From Clostridiales bacterium (GTDB lineage Bacteria > Bacillota > Clostridia > Oscillospirales > Oscillospiraceae): a stretch of 21,975 bases of DNA. Position numbers and translations under genes: made by a program. The stretch lies in the NCBI GenBank assembly GCA_019415645.1, contig DXYV01000046.1, forward strand, positions 1 through 21,975. The letters are read 5' to 3'. How positions within the stretch are numbered: position 1 is the stretch's first letter; every line of letters starts with the position of its first letter. The notes beneath the pieces were generated by a model. That model searched no databases. It saw only the letters and a program-made list of their open reading frames with translations, and was not told the DNA's origin. Positions 7,358-14,334 of the stretch are shown here, in pieces.

Positions 7358-7395
7358 AAAACCGCCCCGCGGCCCCAGCTGCGGGGCGGTTTTTC
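7358..7395 (+). terminator. Terminator after the MATE gene
   Basis: The hairpin AAACCGCCCCGC (7359-7370) / GCGGGGCGGTTT (7381-7392) runs into TTTTT. A second small hairpin, TCCACAGG (7394-7401) / CCTGTGGA (7412-7419), follows at once and may add to it. Confidence 0.85.
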
Positions 7396-7454
7396 CACAG
7401 GTGCCCCCGCCCCTGTGGAGGTATAACCAAATTGATATGGGGAATTGTGTAAGA

Positions 7455-7482
7455 TTTGGACGGGATAAAACGTTATTATAAA
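7455..7482 (+). promoter_or_regulatory. Possible promoter of the envelope gene cluster
   Basis: TATAAA (7477-7482) lies about 37 bp before the start at 7519 in an AT-rich stretch. The -35 is poor: TTTGGA at 16 bases or TTGGAC at 15. It is the only promoter-like site seen ahead of the five-gene block. Confidence 0.33.
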
Positions 7483-7518
7483 AGAGGGATACTCTGCACG
7501 AAAGAAAGGATGATTCGG

Positions 7519-7944
7519 ATGAAACGTTCCACCAAGCTTTGGATCGCCGCTCTGTCCGCCGCTCTTATTTTGGCCGCTCTGGGCTACGTCGTCTATACCA
7601 GCGTGACTGTCCTGCCCATTGCTCAGGATCCGGAGGACCCCTATTCGATTCAGATGGTTCGTATTGGAGTGGAGTATGAGGAAAATGTAGATCCCGCTGT
7701 TCTGGATTCTTTGGCGGAACTGCTCTCTCTCTGTTCCGGCACCCGTTCCCCGCTTCCGCTTCATTCCCATACGTTGGAGGAAACTACCATCTGCCTGGAT
7801 GGGCGGGACGCGGAAGGGGGCGCCTACCTGATTTTGGAGCCCGACCGCGCGATTTTTTACCGTTCCGCTCAGGACGGCTACGTCCTGCTCCACCGGCCGG
7901 AGACTCTCTATCGAATCGTAAGTGGGCTGCTGGGACTCTCCTGA
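7519..7944 (+). CDS. Secreted or membrane-anchored protein, unknown (141 aa)
   Basis: The start MKRSTKLWIAALSAALILAALGYVVYTS is a signal peptide or single N-terminal TM anchor (residues 6-27). The mature part has about 110 residues, including MVRIGVEYEENVDPAVLDSL and a C-terminal AIFYRSAQDGYVLLHRPE stretch with beta character. I do not recognise a family. ATG at 7519 has AAAGGA eight bases upstream; an ATG nine bases earlier overlaps that site and is rejected. It is the first of five same-strand genes for envelope proteins (7519-10481) separated by short gaps, so an operon is likely. Confidence 0.72.
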   Translation: MKRSTKLWIAALSAALILAALGYVVYTSVTVLPIAQDPEDPYSIQMVRIGVEYEENVDPAVLDSLAELLSLCSGTRSPLPLHSHTLEETTICLDGRDAEGGAYLILEPDRAIFYRSAQDGYVLLHRPETLYRIVSGLLGLS

Positions 7945-8008
7945 GCCGCCCGGTGCTTCTGTCAAATCTGAAAAACCTGCACCATGCGGGAAAGGAAGGT
8001 TCTTCTCT

Positions 8009-8518
8009 ATGACGAAACAGATGTGGAAAGCCCGTCTCCCCTCTCTGCTCTGGGTGGCTGTTCTGCTGGCCCTGGCGGCGGCTTATGTTCTCCCCGCCCC
8101 GGTCAGCCGCGGCCTGGATCAGGCCCTGTCCCAGGCCATCCTGGAGCGTGCGGTGCTGGACGACTCCGCATTTGCCGTGGAAGCCCACCATATTTTCAGC
8201 TCCAAAACAGATTCGGACGGGCAGACGGTCACCGTCTATCTGGTCGCCGCAGCACAGCGCTACGTCAGCACGGGGCAGGGAATTGAGCCGGACGGCGGTT
8301 TCTACGGAGTCCCCACCGCCCTCACTTTCTCAAAAGGCCCCGACGGGACCTATGCGCTGGAGTCCTACTGGGAGGCCCGGGACGGCGCTCTGTTCCGCTC
8401 CTCTGTGCGGGAGACCTTTCCCGCCTGGGCGTATTGCCGTTCTTTCGGCTATCCCAGCGGTATCCTGACCACCATCTGCGAGCTGCAGGGGTGGTGGAAG
8501 GCGCAATCCAGAATCTAA
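8009..8518 (+). CDS. Secreted or membrane-anchored protein, unknown (169 aa)
   Basis: The N-terminus MTKQMWKARLPSLLWVAVLL is a signal anchor (hydrophobic residues about 11-28). The rest has alternating hydrophobic patterns (VTVYLVAAAQRYVS, GFYGVPTALTFSK) and ends in a Cys-containing ILTTICELQGWW segment. Two cysteines near the end could pair outside the membrane. ATG at 8009 is preceded by AAAGGAAGG (7991-7999). No family is recognised. It lies 64 bases after the preceding gene of the cluster and 26 bases before the next one. Confidence 0.75.
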   Translation: MTKQMWKARLPSLLWVAVLLALAAAYVLPAPVSRGLDQALSQAILERAVLDDSAFAVEAHHIFSSKTDSDGQTVTVYLVAAAQRYVSTGQGIEPDGGFYGVPTALTFSKGPDGTYALESYWEARDGALFRSSVRETFPAWAYCRSFGYPSGILTTICELQGWWKAQSRI

Positions 8519-8544
8519 TTATGATGCAGAAGGGAGGTCCTACT

Positions 8545-9081
8545 GTGAATCGCTCTCATCGCCGGTGGCTTTTGCTTCTCCTTCCCCTGGGGCTGGCCGC
8601 GCTTCTCGCCCTCGGGGCCTGGTCCTTCCGGACACAGACGGTGGACGTCTCCGACCCCGACGCGCTGATTGCCTGCATCATGGAGCGTGAGGGCCTCGCG
8701 CAGCGGCCGGAGCTGCGCAAGACCGCCGAACTGGGCGGCTTCTTCGCGGTCTACTACGCGGAGGAGGCGGGTCAGGGGCTGGCCCTGTTCCAGCGCGCCC
8801 ACGGCACGCGCTACGAGTGGTTTGCCGGGAACCGCACCACCCAGGCGCTCAACACCTTCTCCCTCCGAATCGAGGACACGCACTGTCTGGCCTTTTATGG
8901 CGACAACACCGGAGCGCGCGCCTACGCCTACCGGATTCCTTCGGCCAGCGGACGCTTCCTCGGTGCGGAGGACCTGGGCGACTATGTGCTGGACCTCTAT
9001 ATTTTTTCGGATTCCCAATGGTCGGGCAGCGCGGCGTTTCTCTATGACGAGGCCGGCGGCGAACTGGGCCTGGCCGGCTGA
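8545..9081 (+). CDS. Membrane-anchored protein, unknown (178 aa)
   Basis: The protein begins VNRSHRRWLLLLLPLG, a basic N-terminus followed by a TM segment (about 8-25). The outside part contains DALIACIMEREGLAQRPELRKT and the repeated pattern FFAVYYAEEAGQGLALFQ, suggesting a small beta-rich domain. GTG at 8545 is chosen because AGGGAGG (8531-8537) lies seven bases upstream; ATG codons at 8521 and 8524 would sit before that site. I do not recognise a family. The following gene starts 25 bases after its stop, consistent with one transcript. Confidence 0.75.
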   Translation: MNRSHRRWLLLLLPLGLAALLALGAWSFRTQTVDVSDPDALIACIMEREGLAQRPELRKTAELGGFFAVYYAEEAGQGLALFQRAHGTRYEWFAGNRTTQALNTFSLRIEDTHCLAFYGDNTGARAYAYRIPSASGRFLGAEDLGDYVLDLYIFSDSQWSGSAAFLYDEAGGELGLAG

Positions 9082-9106
9082 CTTCAAAGATCGGGTGGTG
9101 TTTCCC

Positions 9107-9619
9107 ATGCGTTCCTGGCGCAGAGCCTTAAACCTCGTTCTGGCGGTCTCGCTGATCTGTGTGCTCCTGTGTGCGGGCGCTCAGCTCCAATACGACTACT
9201 GGACCGACCTGCTGGCCCAGTCTCCCACCCTCTCGGTGGAGGCCTTTGGGCAGAATTTGACCCGCTGCACCGCGGAAGAGCTGGCCCAATTCACCGCAAC
9301 TCATTTTACGCCGCTCCGCCGGTTTATAGCGGTCCTGGCGGCCCAGAGCGTCTTGCAGGGCTGCTTCTGCCTGTTCGCGCGGTTCTTCCGCCGGCCTCGC
9401 CGCAGCGTGTTGACGGTCCTGTTTCTGCTGCAGGCCGCCGTCTGCGCGGGCAGCTGTGCCGTGCTGGCCGGGGCAACGGAGGTCTTTTATCTGGAATCGC
9501 CGTTAAGTTTTTACCTGGTCTCCCTCCTGTGCTGCGCCGCTGCCCCCCTGTGGCTGCTGCTCCGGCTGTGGAAGCGCCCGCCGCGTTCCTCCTCGCCATC
9601 CGGCGGGCCATGCCCCTGA
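9107..9619 (+). CDS. Four-TM integral membrane protein, unknown (170 aa)
   Basis: Hydrophobic segments lie at about residues 7-25, 73-95, 99-121 and 132-152. The loop between the first two (about 45 residues) contains the motif RCTAEELAQFTATHF and probably faces out. A basic RRPRR cluster between TM2 and TM3 suggests the cytoplasmic side there. There are nine cysteines, mostly in the membrane part, which is many for this size. No family is recognised. ATG at 9107 has only a weak site (GGGTGG, 9093-9098), so translation may depend on the upstream gene, whose stop is 25 bases away. Confidence 0.72.
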   Translation: MRSWRRALNLVLAVSLICVLLCAGAQLQYDYWTDLLAQSPTLSVEAFGQNLTRCTAEELAQFTATHFTPLRRFIAVLAAQSVLQGCFCLFARFFRRPRRSVLTVLFLLQAAVCAGSCAVLAGATEVFYLESPLSFYLVSLLCCAAAPLWLLLRLWKRPPRSSSPSGGPCP

Positions 9620-9656
9620 CTAAGCGAACCACACATTCGGGAAAGGAAGGTGCCCC

Positions 9657-10481
9657 ATGCGAAGCCGAATAATTTTGTTTCTTGTCTTGCCCGTATTCTT
9701 TGTCCTTTCGGCCTGTACCTCCGCTTCCGGTTCTGCGGACTTGACCCAGGCGGATCTGTCGGCGCTGCTGGACGACCCGGAGGTCAAACTGCGGGACCAA
9801 ACTGCCCTCAGCGAGGAACTCACCCTGGTGGAAGCACAGCATGACGGAAGTTCAAACTGCTTCTTCTTTTATAACTGTAAAAACAGTTTTCTTGACGTTA
9901 TTCCTACCAGTCCCGAATTTGTTGAGCTAAAAGAAATCGTAAACGATCGCTATATTATCCTCCGCACCACCGGCGAAAACAGCGAAAACGTCATCGCCCA
10001 ATTCCCGGAGGACCTGCATTGCTTCTATGTGGGAGAGCCCGGCACGGCCGACGCTGTCACCCTGATCCGTGTACCCAGCCGCTTGGCACTGGACACGCCC
10101 GTCTCCTCGGGCTCCGCCCGCAACAGCCGTCTGACCGCATTTACCCTCACGTCCGACGGCCTGGACCTGCTCTTCACGCAGGAGACCGCCCCGGCGGCCC
10201 CGGACATTCCGCCCTGCTCGCTGTCCTGGCAGGAGGATGCGCGCACCCTCCTCCTGACGTTACAGTCCTGCACGCTGGACCCGTCGGTCCTTTGGAACCA
10301 GGAGCTGCTTCCCCTTCACCCCTATCTTTCCTCGGTGGACTTCCAGGCCGAGGGGGACACGCTGTACTTTCGTCTGGTTCTGGACGAAACGGCCCAATTC
10401 TATACCATCCAAAAACAGCAGACCGACCAGGCATCCGGCTGTGCCGTTTCCATTCATTTTTTCCGCGGGACGGAGTCGTGA
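9657..10481 (+). CDS. Lipoprotein, unknown function (274 aa)
   Basis: The signal MRSRIILFLVLPVFFVLSAC ends in the lipobox LSAC with lipidated Cys20. The mature protein is 254 residues. Its middle (codons about 9840-9960) is visibly more AT-rich than the rest and encodes NCFFFYNCKNSFLDVIP, followed by a conserved-looking IILRTTGENSENVIAQFPEDL. The second half looks beta-rich (FTLTSDGLDLLFTQET, FRLVLDETAQFYTIQ). GAAAGGAAGG (9641-9650) precedes the ATG. It ends the five-gene envelope cluster and is followed by two strong hairpins. No family recognised. Confidence 0.8.
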   Translation: MRSRIILFLVLPVFFVLSACTSASGSADLTQADLSALLDDPEVKLRDQTALSEELTLVEAQHDGSSNCFFFYNCKNSFLDVIPTSPEFVELKEIVNDRYIILRTTGENSENVIAQFPEDLHCFYVGEPGTADAVTLIRVPSRLALDTPVSSGSARNSRLTAFTLTSDGLDLLFTQETAPAAPDIPPCSLSWQEDARTLLLTLQSCTLDPSVLWNQELLPLHPYLSSVDFQAEGDTLYFRLVLDETAQFYTIQKQQTDQASGCAVSIHFFRGTES

Positions 10482-10507
10482 CGGCCCGGGCCGCCGGACC
10501 ACTGACC

Positions 10508-10575
10508 GGAAGGGCCCGCGTCCCTTGGAAGGACGCGGGCCCTTCCGCGCGGGCTGCGCAGCCCGCGCTTTCCTT
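10508..10575 (+). terminator. Tandem hairpin terminator
   Basis: Two hairpins are stacked without a gap. The first has perfect 16-bp arms (10508-10523 / 10531-10546). The second is a perfect 22-bp palindrome (10547-10568) followed by TTTCCTTTTCC. The second with its T-rich tail is the likely terminator of the 7519-10481 cluster. The tail also forms the -35 region of the next sigma module. Confidence 0.82.
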
Positions 10576-10597
10576 TTCCGCCGCCCTGTGCTAGGAT
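10569..10597 (+). promoter_or_regulatory. Promoter of sigma module 1
   Basis: TTTCCT (10569-10574), 17 bases, then TAGGAT (10592-10597) with an upstream TG (TGTGCTAGGAT, extended -10). The same architecture occurs before the paralogous sigma gene at 13080, which raises confidence that it is functional. Confidence 0.5.
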
Positions 10598-10632
10598 GAA
10601 AGAGAAGCAAGTTTCCCGAAGGAGGCGCGGCT

Positions 10633-11154
10633 ATGCTGGCGTTTTATCTGGCGCTGCTGGACGGCCCGGAGGACCGGGCGCGGTTTTCGGCCGTCTACGA
10701 GACCTACCATCTCCTGTTTCTCCGGATTGCCCGGCGAATCCTGGGCTCTGACGCCCTGGCGGAGGAGGCCGCCCAGGAGAGCTGGATCAAGGTCTGCCGG
10801 CACTTTGAAACTTTTTTATCCATCCCCAGTCAGAAACAGCGGGCCTGGATGGTTTTAGTAGTAGAGAACACCGCAAAAAACCTGCTCAAACGGGAGGGCC
10901 GGCTCACCGGCCTGGACTGGGACGCCCCCGCGCCCCAGGGGGACCCGGCAAACAGCGAGGGCTGGCTGCTGGAGCTCATCGCCGCCCTGCCTCCCCTGGA
11001 CCGGCAGGCCCTGGAACTCAAGCTGGTGCTGGGCTGCTCCGACGCCGAGCTGGGCGAGGCCCTGGGCGTGTCCAAAAACACGGCGGCCAAGCGGTATTCC
11101 AGAGCCCTGGCCCGGCTGCGGGCCAGACTGCGGGAGGAGGGACTCCATGACTGA
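10633..11154 (+). CDS. Sigma-70 family (ECF-type) RNA polymerase sigma factor, module 1
   Basis: A 173-residue protein with sigma region 2 (about 18-88: YETYHLLFLRIARRILG, then EEAAQESWIKVCRHFE) and region 4 (about 112-167: LPPLDRQALELKLVLGCSDAELGEALGVSKNTAAKRYSRA in pieces, an HTH), and no region 3, as in ECF sigma factors. It should direct RNA polymerase to a small regulon. GAAGGAGG before ATG 10633 supports the start. Its last eight bases overlap the membrane anti-sigma candidate, implying coupled synthesis. It is a clear paralog of the gene at 13080 (shared MLA.(F/Y).LALL start, EDRARF, FE...SIP, VVxNxA). A stretch at 10801-10870 is unusually AT-rich for the gene. Confidence 0.88.
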   Translation: MLAFYLALLDGPEDRARFSAVYETYHLLFLRIARRILGSDALAEEAAQESWIKVCRHFETFLSIPSQKQRAWMVLVVENTAKNLLKREGRLTGLDWDAPAPQGDPANSEGWLLELIAALPPLDRQALELKLVLGCSDAELGEALGVSKNTAAKRYSRALARLRARLREEGLHD

Positions 11155-11839
11155 CCGGGAATTGGACCTGCGCATCCGGGACGGGCTGCTGACCGCCGCC
11201 GGGCTGCGCTGGGCGGATGTGGAAGCGGACCCCGCGCCGCAGCCCTCCCCGGCCTACCTGGCCTGGGAACGCCGTTTTCTGGCCGACCCCTTTGCCGCCG
11301 CCCGGACCGGGGCCCTCCCGGCGCCGAGACGGCGGCGGGGCCTGCGCTGGGCGGTATGCGCCGCCCTGCTGGCCGCCCTCACCTTCGGCGGGGCCGTGGC
11401 GGCCAGTCCGCAGCTGCGGGCGGCGGTGGTGCGCTTCTGGGAGACCTATGTGGTCTACCGCTTCCTGGGCGAGGAAGGGGAGCAGCCGGCCCACTGGGCC
11501 CTGACCGCCCTGCCAGAGGGCTACCGCCAGACCGGCTGGAGCATGCTCCCCTCGGGTTACGCCACGGCCGTCTACGAGGACGGCGCGGGCGGGCGCATCG
11601 ACCTGACGTACAGCCCCATGGACCGCAGCTATCTGGTGGCTCTGGACACCCAGGGGCGCACCCGGGTGGACACGGTGGTCCGGGGCTGCCCGGCCCAGGC
11701 GTACCTGGCGGAGGAGGGCGCGGGGCGCAGCTTCCTTCTGCTCACCGACGAGGAGGCGGGGCTGGTGTTCCTCATCACCGCCCCGGGCGGCTATGAGGCG
11801 CTGGTGGCTCTGGCGGACGACCTGGCCGAAGCAGAGTGA
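11147..11839 (+). CDS. Probable membrane anti-sigma factor with DUF4367-like C-terminus, module 1
   Basis: A 230-residue protein with a cytoplasmic N-terminal part (1-65), one TM segment (about 66-87, GLRWAVCAALLAALTFGGAVAA) and an outer part. The end, including GCPAQAYLAEEGAGRSFLLLTDEEAGLVFLITA (given as landmarks) and a final helix, resembles the DUF4367 domain often linked to sigma factors in Firmicutes. The ATG at 11147 lies within the sigma gene (8-nt overlap), the usual layout for a sigma/anti-sigma pair. There is no HxxxCxxC zinc anti-sigma motif, so binding to sigma must use another fold. It is a paralog of the protein at 13604. Confidence 0.78.
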   Translation: MTDRELDLRIRDGLLTAAGLRWADVEADPAPQPSPAYLAWERRFLADPFAAARTGALPAPRRRRGLRWAVCAALLAALTFGGAVAASPQLRAAVVRFWETYVVYRFLGEEGEQPAHWALTALPEGYRQTGWSMLPSGYATAVYEDGAGGRIDLTYSPMDRSYLVALDTQGRTRVDTVVRGCPAQAYLAEEGAGRSFLLLTDEEAGLVFLITAPGGYEALVALADDLAEAE

Positions 11840-11876
11840 TCTGCGGGTTCTCAGCCATGACAAGGAGGGATGACCG

Positions 11877-12386
11877 ATGAAACGAGGAATCAGCCTGCTG
11901 CTGGCCGTTCTGCTGGCGGTCCTGTGCGCCTGCGGGAGCGGGGAGGAGGAGCGGCTGGAGGCCGCCAACACCTTTTTGACCGCCATGCTCACCGTGCCCA
12001 ACGAGACCTACAACGCCGCCGTTGACGCCTTCGACGAGGATGCCATGCGGGCGGCGGTGGAGAAGCTGGAGGGCGGCCTGACCGCAGAGGGCATGACGGA
12101 CGCCATGCTGAGCGGGGACAGCTCCATGCGCCTGATGATGCTGGGGGCCATGCGGCAGATCACGGTGCGCCCCACCGCTATCACTCTGGACCAGAACCAG
12201 GGCGACCCCAACCTGTACGTCTATGACGCCGCGGTGCTGGTCTCGGTCAATGGCGGGGCGGAGGTGGAGAGCACCGTATCCGGGCGAATCCAATTCAACG
12301 ACGAGGGGCTGATCCGCTCTCTGGACATGGACGGCCCTCTGTTCGACCTGCTGCTGGACGCGGAACAACGGGAGTGGAACGCATGA
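11877..12386 (+). CDS. Small lipoprotein A of a tandem pair, module 1 (169 aa)
   Basis: The signal MKRGISLLLAVLLAVLCAC carries the lipobox LCAC (Cys19), followed by GSGEEERLEAANTF. The mature part is mostly helical at first and then contains RPTAITLDQNQGDPNLYVYDA and a closing SGRIQFNDEGLIRSLDM. The family is not recognised. It is about half identical by eye to the next gene, sharing LCACGSGEE, LDQNQGD and DEGLIR, so the two arose by tandem duplication. AAGGAGGG precedes the ATG. Its stop overlaps the start of the next gene (ATGA). It follows the anti-sigma gene by 37 bases and is likely co-transcribed. Confidence 0.82.
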   Translation: MKRGISLLLAVLLAVLCACGSGEEERLEAANTFLTAMLTVPNETYNAAVDAFDEDAMRAAVEKLEGGLTAEGMTDAMLSGDSSMRLMMLGAMRQITVRPTAITLDQNQGDPNLYVYDAAVLVSVNGGAEVESTVSGRIQFNDEGLIRSLDMDGPLFDLLLDAEQREWNA

Positions 12387-12961
12387 AACGCGCTCTGTGC
12401 GCGGGACTGGCCGCCCTGCTGATTCTTCTGTGCGCCTGCGGGAGCGGGGAAGAGGACCGGCTGGAGAGGGCCAACGGGATGATCACGGCGGTGCTCACCC
12501 TGCCCTGTCCGGCCTATAACGAGGCCTGGGACGCGCTGAATTCGGCGCTGGCGCAGGACCCGGGCCTGAGCCCGGAGGAGCTTTCGTCCATGACTGCCCA
12601 GCTGGAGGAGGACCTCCGGGCGGCGGTGACCGGCCTGGTTGGGGCCTATGTGGAACCGGAGTACCTGGAAAACATCCTGAAGGGCGACCCGCCGGCCCAT
12701 CTGCTGAATCTGGCGCAGCGGGACCGGAGCTTCACCCTGCGGCCGCTGCGCGTGACGCTGGATCAAAACCAGGGCGACGAACAGACCTATGTGTTCGACG
12801 CATCCGTGGAATTGGCCGTAGAGGGCCGTCCGGCGGAGGAGCTGGTCCTCTCCGGGCAGCTCCAGTTCAGCGACGAGGGGCTGATCCGCTGGCTGGAGGT
12901 GTACAGCGGTCCGCTGACCGCCGCCCTGAACGGGGACGCGGCTCCGACGGAGACGACGTAA
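12383..12961 (+). CDS. Small lipoprotein B of a tandem pair, module 1 (192 aa)
   Basis: The signal MKRALCAGLAALLILLCAC ends in the same LCAC lipobox (Cys19) and GSGEEDRLERAN sequence as its neighbour. It is longer by an insertion after AWDALNSALAQDPGLSPEE. The C-terminal half repeats the pattern LRPLRVTLDQNQGD...SGQLQFSDEGLIRWLEV. ATG at 12383 overlaps the stop of lipoprotein A by four bases (ATGA), so I prefer it over the GTG nine bases upstream. The pair probably acts on the outer face of the membrane in the pathway governed by the module-1 sigma factor. A terminator follows, closing the operon. Confidence 0.82.
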   Translation: MKRALCAGLAALLILLCACGSGEEDRLERANGMITAVLTLPCPAYNEAWDALNSALAQDPGLSPEELSSMTAQLEEDLRAAVTGLVGAYVEPEYLENILKGDPPAHLLNLAQRDRSFTLRPLRVTLDQNQGDEQTYVFDASVELAVEGRPAEELVLSGQLQFSDEGLIRWLEVYSGPLTAALNGDAAPTETT

Positions 12962-12974
12962 GCGGCGCGGAGCG

Positions 12975-13010
12975 CCGGTCCCGGAGAATCTCCGGGACCG
13001 GTTTCCTTTT
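12975..13010 (+). terminator. Terminator of module 1
   Basis: CCGGTCCCGGAGA (12975-12987) pairs with TCTCCGGGACCGG (12989-13001) and is followed by TTTCCTTTTT. As before module 1, the T-rich tail overlaps the -35 of the next promoter. Confidence 0.87.
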
Positions 13011-13031
13011 TCCCGGGAAATGTGATAAAAT
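13002..13031 (+). promoter_or_regulatory. Promoter of sigma module 2
   Basis: TTTCCT (13002-13007), 18 bases (or TTCCTT with 17), then TAAAAT (13026-13031) in TGTGATAAAAT with an upstream TG. It matches the arrangement before module 1 (10569-10597). Confidence 0.55.
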
Positions 13032-13079
13032 AGAGCTGATTTCTCCCCATTGAGCGAAGTTTGGAAAGGAGGCGGGGCT

Positions 13080-13607
13080 ATGCTGGCAGGGTTTCTCGCG
13101 CTGCTGGAGGACGAGGAGGACCGGGCGCGGTTCGCCCGTCTCTACCAGACTTGGCGGGTCCGGCTGTACCAGGTGGCGCTGAACATCCTCAGGGAGCCCG
13201 CGGCCGCCGAGGACGCGCTCCACAGCGCCATGGTCAGCGTGATTCAAAATTTTGAAAAAATTTCTGCGATTCCATGTAAGGAATTGGGGTCTTATCTCGT
13301 TATTATAGTGAAGAACGCCGCGCGGGACCAGTTGCGCAAGGAGGCCAAGTACGTCTCCCCGGAGCCGGAACGCTGGGACCCGCCGGCCCCGCCGGACGGC
13401 ACAGACGGGATGGAGCGGCTGATCGCGCTGATCCGCACCCTGCCGGAGGGGCTGCGCCGTCCGCTGGAGGAGCGGTATGTGCTGGGCTATTCCAACCAGG
13501 AGATCGCCCGCCGCATGGGCCTGCGTGAGAGCACGGTGGCCCAGCGGCTCTACCGGGGGCGGAACGCCCTGCGCGAGTTGCTGGAGAAGGAGGGATATGA
13601 GCTGTGA
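13080..13607 (+). CDS. Sigma-70 family (ECF-type) RNA polymerase sigma factor, module 2
   Basis: A 175-residue paralog of the sigma factor at 10633. Region 2 spans about 18-88 (LYQVALNILREPAAAEDAL, then FEKISAIPC...LVIIVKNAARDQLRK). Region 4 spans about 110-168 (LPEGLRRPLEERYVLGY, SNQEIARRMGLRESTVAQRLYRGR as HTH). There is no region 3. AAAGGAGG (13065-13072) sits seven bases before the ATG at 13080; a TTG ten codons upstream is in frame but precedes that site and is rejected. The stop overlaps the following GTG (GTGA), so sigma and anti-sigma are translationally coupled. The HTH recognition part differs from the module-1 factor, so the two probably read different promoters. Confidence 0.88.
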   Translation: MLAGFLALLEDEEDRARFARLYQTWRVRLYQVALNILREPAAAEDALHSAMVSVIQNFEKISAIPCKELGSYLVIIVKNAARDQLRKEAKYVSPEPERWDPPAPPDGTDGMERLIALIRTLPEGLRRPLEERYVLGYSNQEIARRMGLRESTVAQRLYRGRNALRELLEKEGYEL

Positions 13608-14311
13608 ACGAGTCGGAATTTGACCAGCGGCTGCGGGCTGCGCTGCTGGAGGCCAACCGCCGGGACTGGTCGGCGGAGCTGGAGGGCCCGGAGCCGGCCG
13701 AACCCCTCTGGTCCCACCGCCACCTGCGCCGGATGGACCGCCTGCTGGCCGACCCGGTACGCGCCGCCCGCCGGGCCGGACGGCCGGGGTGGAAGCGGGT
13801 CCTGCGGGCGGCGGCGGTGGCCGCCCTGGCCGCCTGCCTCACCTTCGGCGGCGCGCTGGCGGTCAGCCCCGCGTTCCGGGAACGGGTGTATCATTGGTTT
13901 ATGGAGTCGTACAGCACCCACAACAGCTATGTGTTCTCCGGCGAGCAGCCTGAGGAATCGATTGGCCACTGGACCTTTGGCGAGCTGCCCGAAGGATTTG
14001 AGGAAATTGATCGTGAGTCGCACGGTAGTTTTAAGGAAATCGTGACCTACGTAGACGATCAGGGCCGCGATATGTATTTGAAGGCCACCTATATGGCCGT
14101 CGCCAACATCGCTGTGGACAACGAGCATCATGTCATCACCAAAACCATGGTCAACGGCCATCTGGCCGAGGTCTATATGGCCACCGAGGAAGATGACCGA
14201 AATATGATGCTGGTCTTTGACCAGGATGCGGGAATTGTATTCCTGATTCACGCCTGGGAGGACTACGACGGCATGATCGCGCTGGCGGAGAGCATCCAGC
14301 GGGTGGAATGA
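13604..14311 (+). CDS. Probable membrane anti-sigma factor with DUF4367-like C-terminus, module 2
   Basis: This 235-residue paralog of the 11147 protein starts with GTG at 13604 overlapping the sigma stop. Residues 1-64 are cytoplasmic and basic toward the membrane, 65-88 form one TM segment (ending CLTFGGALAVSP, near identical to module 1), and the outside region carries a DUF4367-like domain ending IVFLIHAWEDYDGMIALAESIQ. No zinc anti-sigma motif is present. The stretch 13960-14270 is more AT-rich and uses other codons than the flanks, unlike its module-1 counterpart. The role as anti-sigma is inferred from gene order, overlap and topology. Confidence 0.78.
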   Translation: MNESEFDQRLRAALLEANRRDWSAELEGPEPAEPLWSHRHLRRMDRLLADPVRAARRAGRPGWKRVLRAAAVAALAACLTFGGALAVSPAFRERVYHWFMESYSTHNSYVFSGEQPEESIGHWTFGELPEGFEEIDRESHGSFKEIVTYVDDQGRDMYLKATYMAVANIAVDNEHHVITKTMVNGHLAEVYMATEEDDRNMMLVFDQDAGIVFLIHAWEDYDGMIALAESIQRVE

Positions 14312-14334
14312 CCGGACAGGGGAGGCGCGTTGGT

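Noticed and set aside
6526..7965. Long minus-strand open frame opposite the MATE gene and the first envelope gene
   Set aside because: Gln/Gly/His-rich shadow translation crossing a clear terminator and two real genes.
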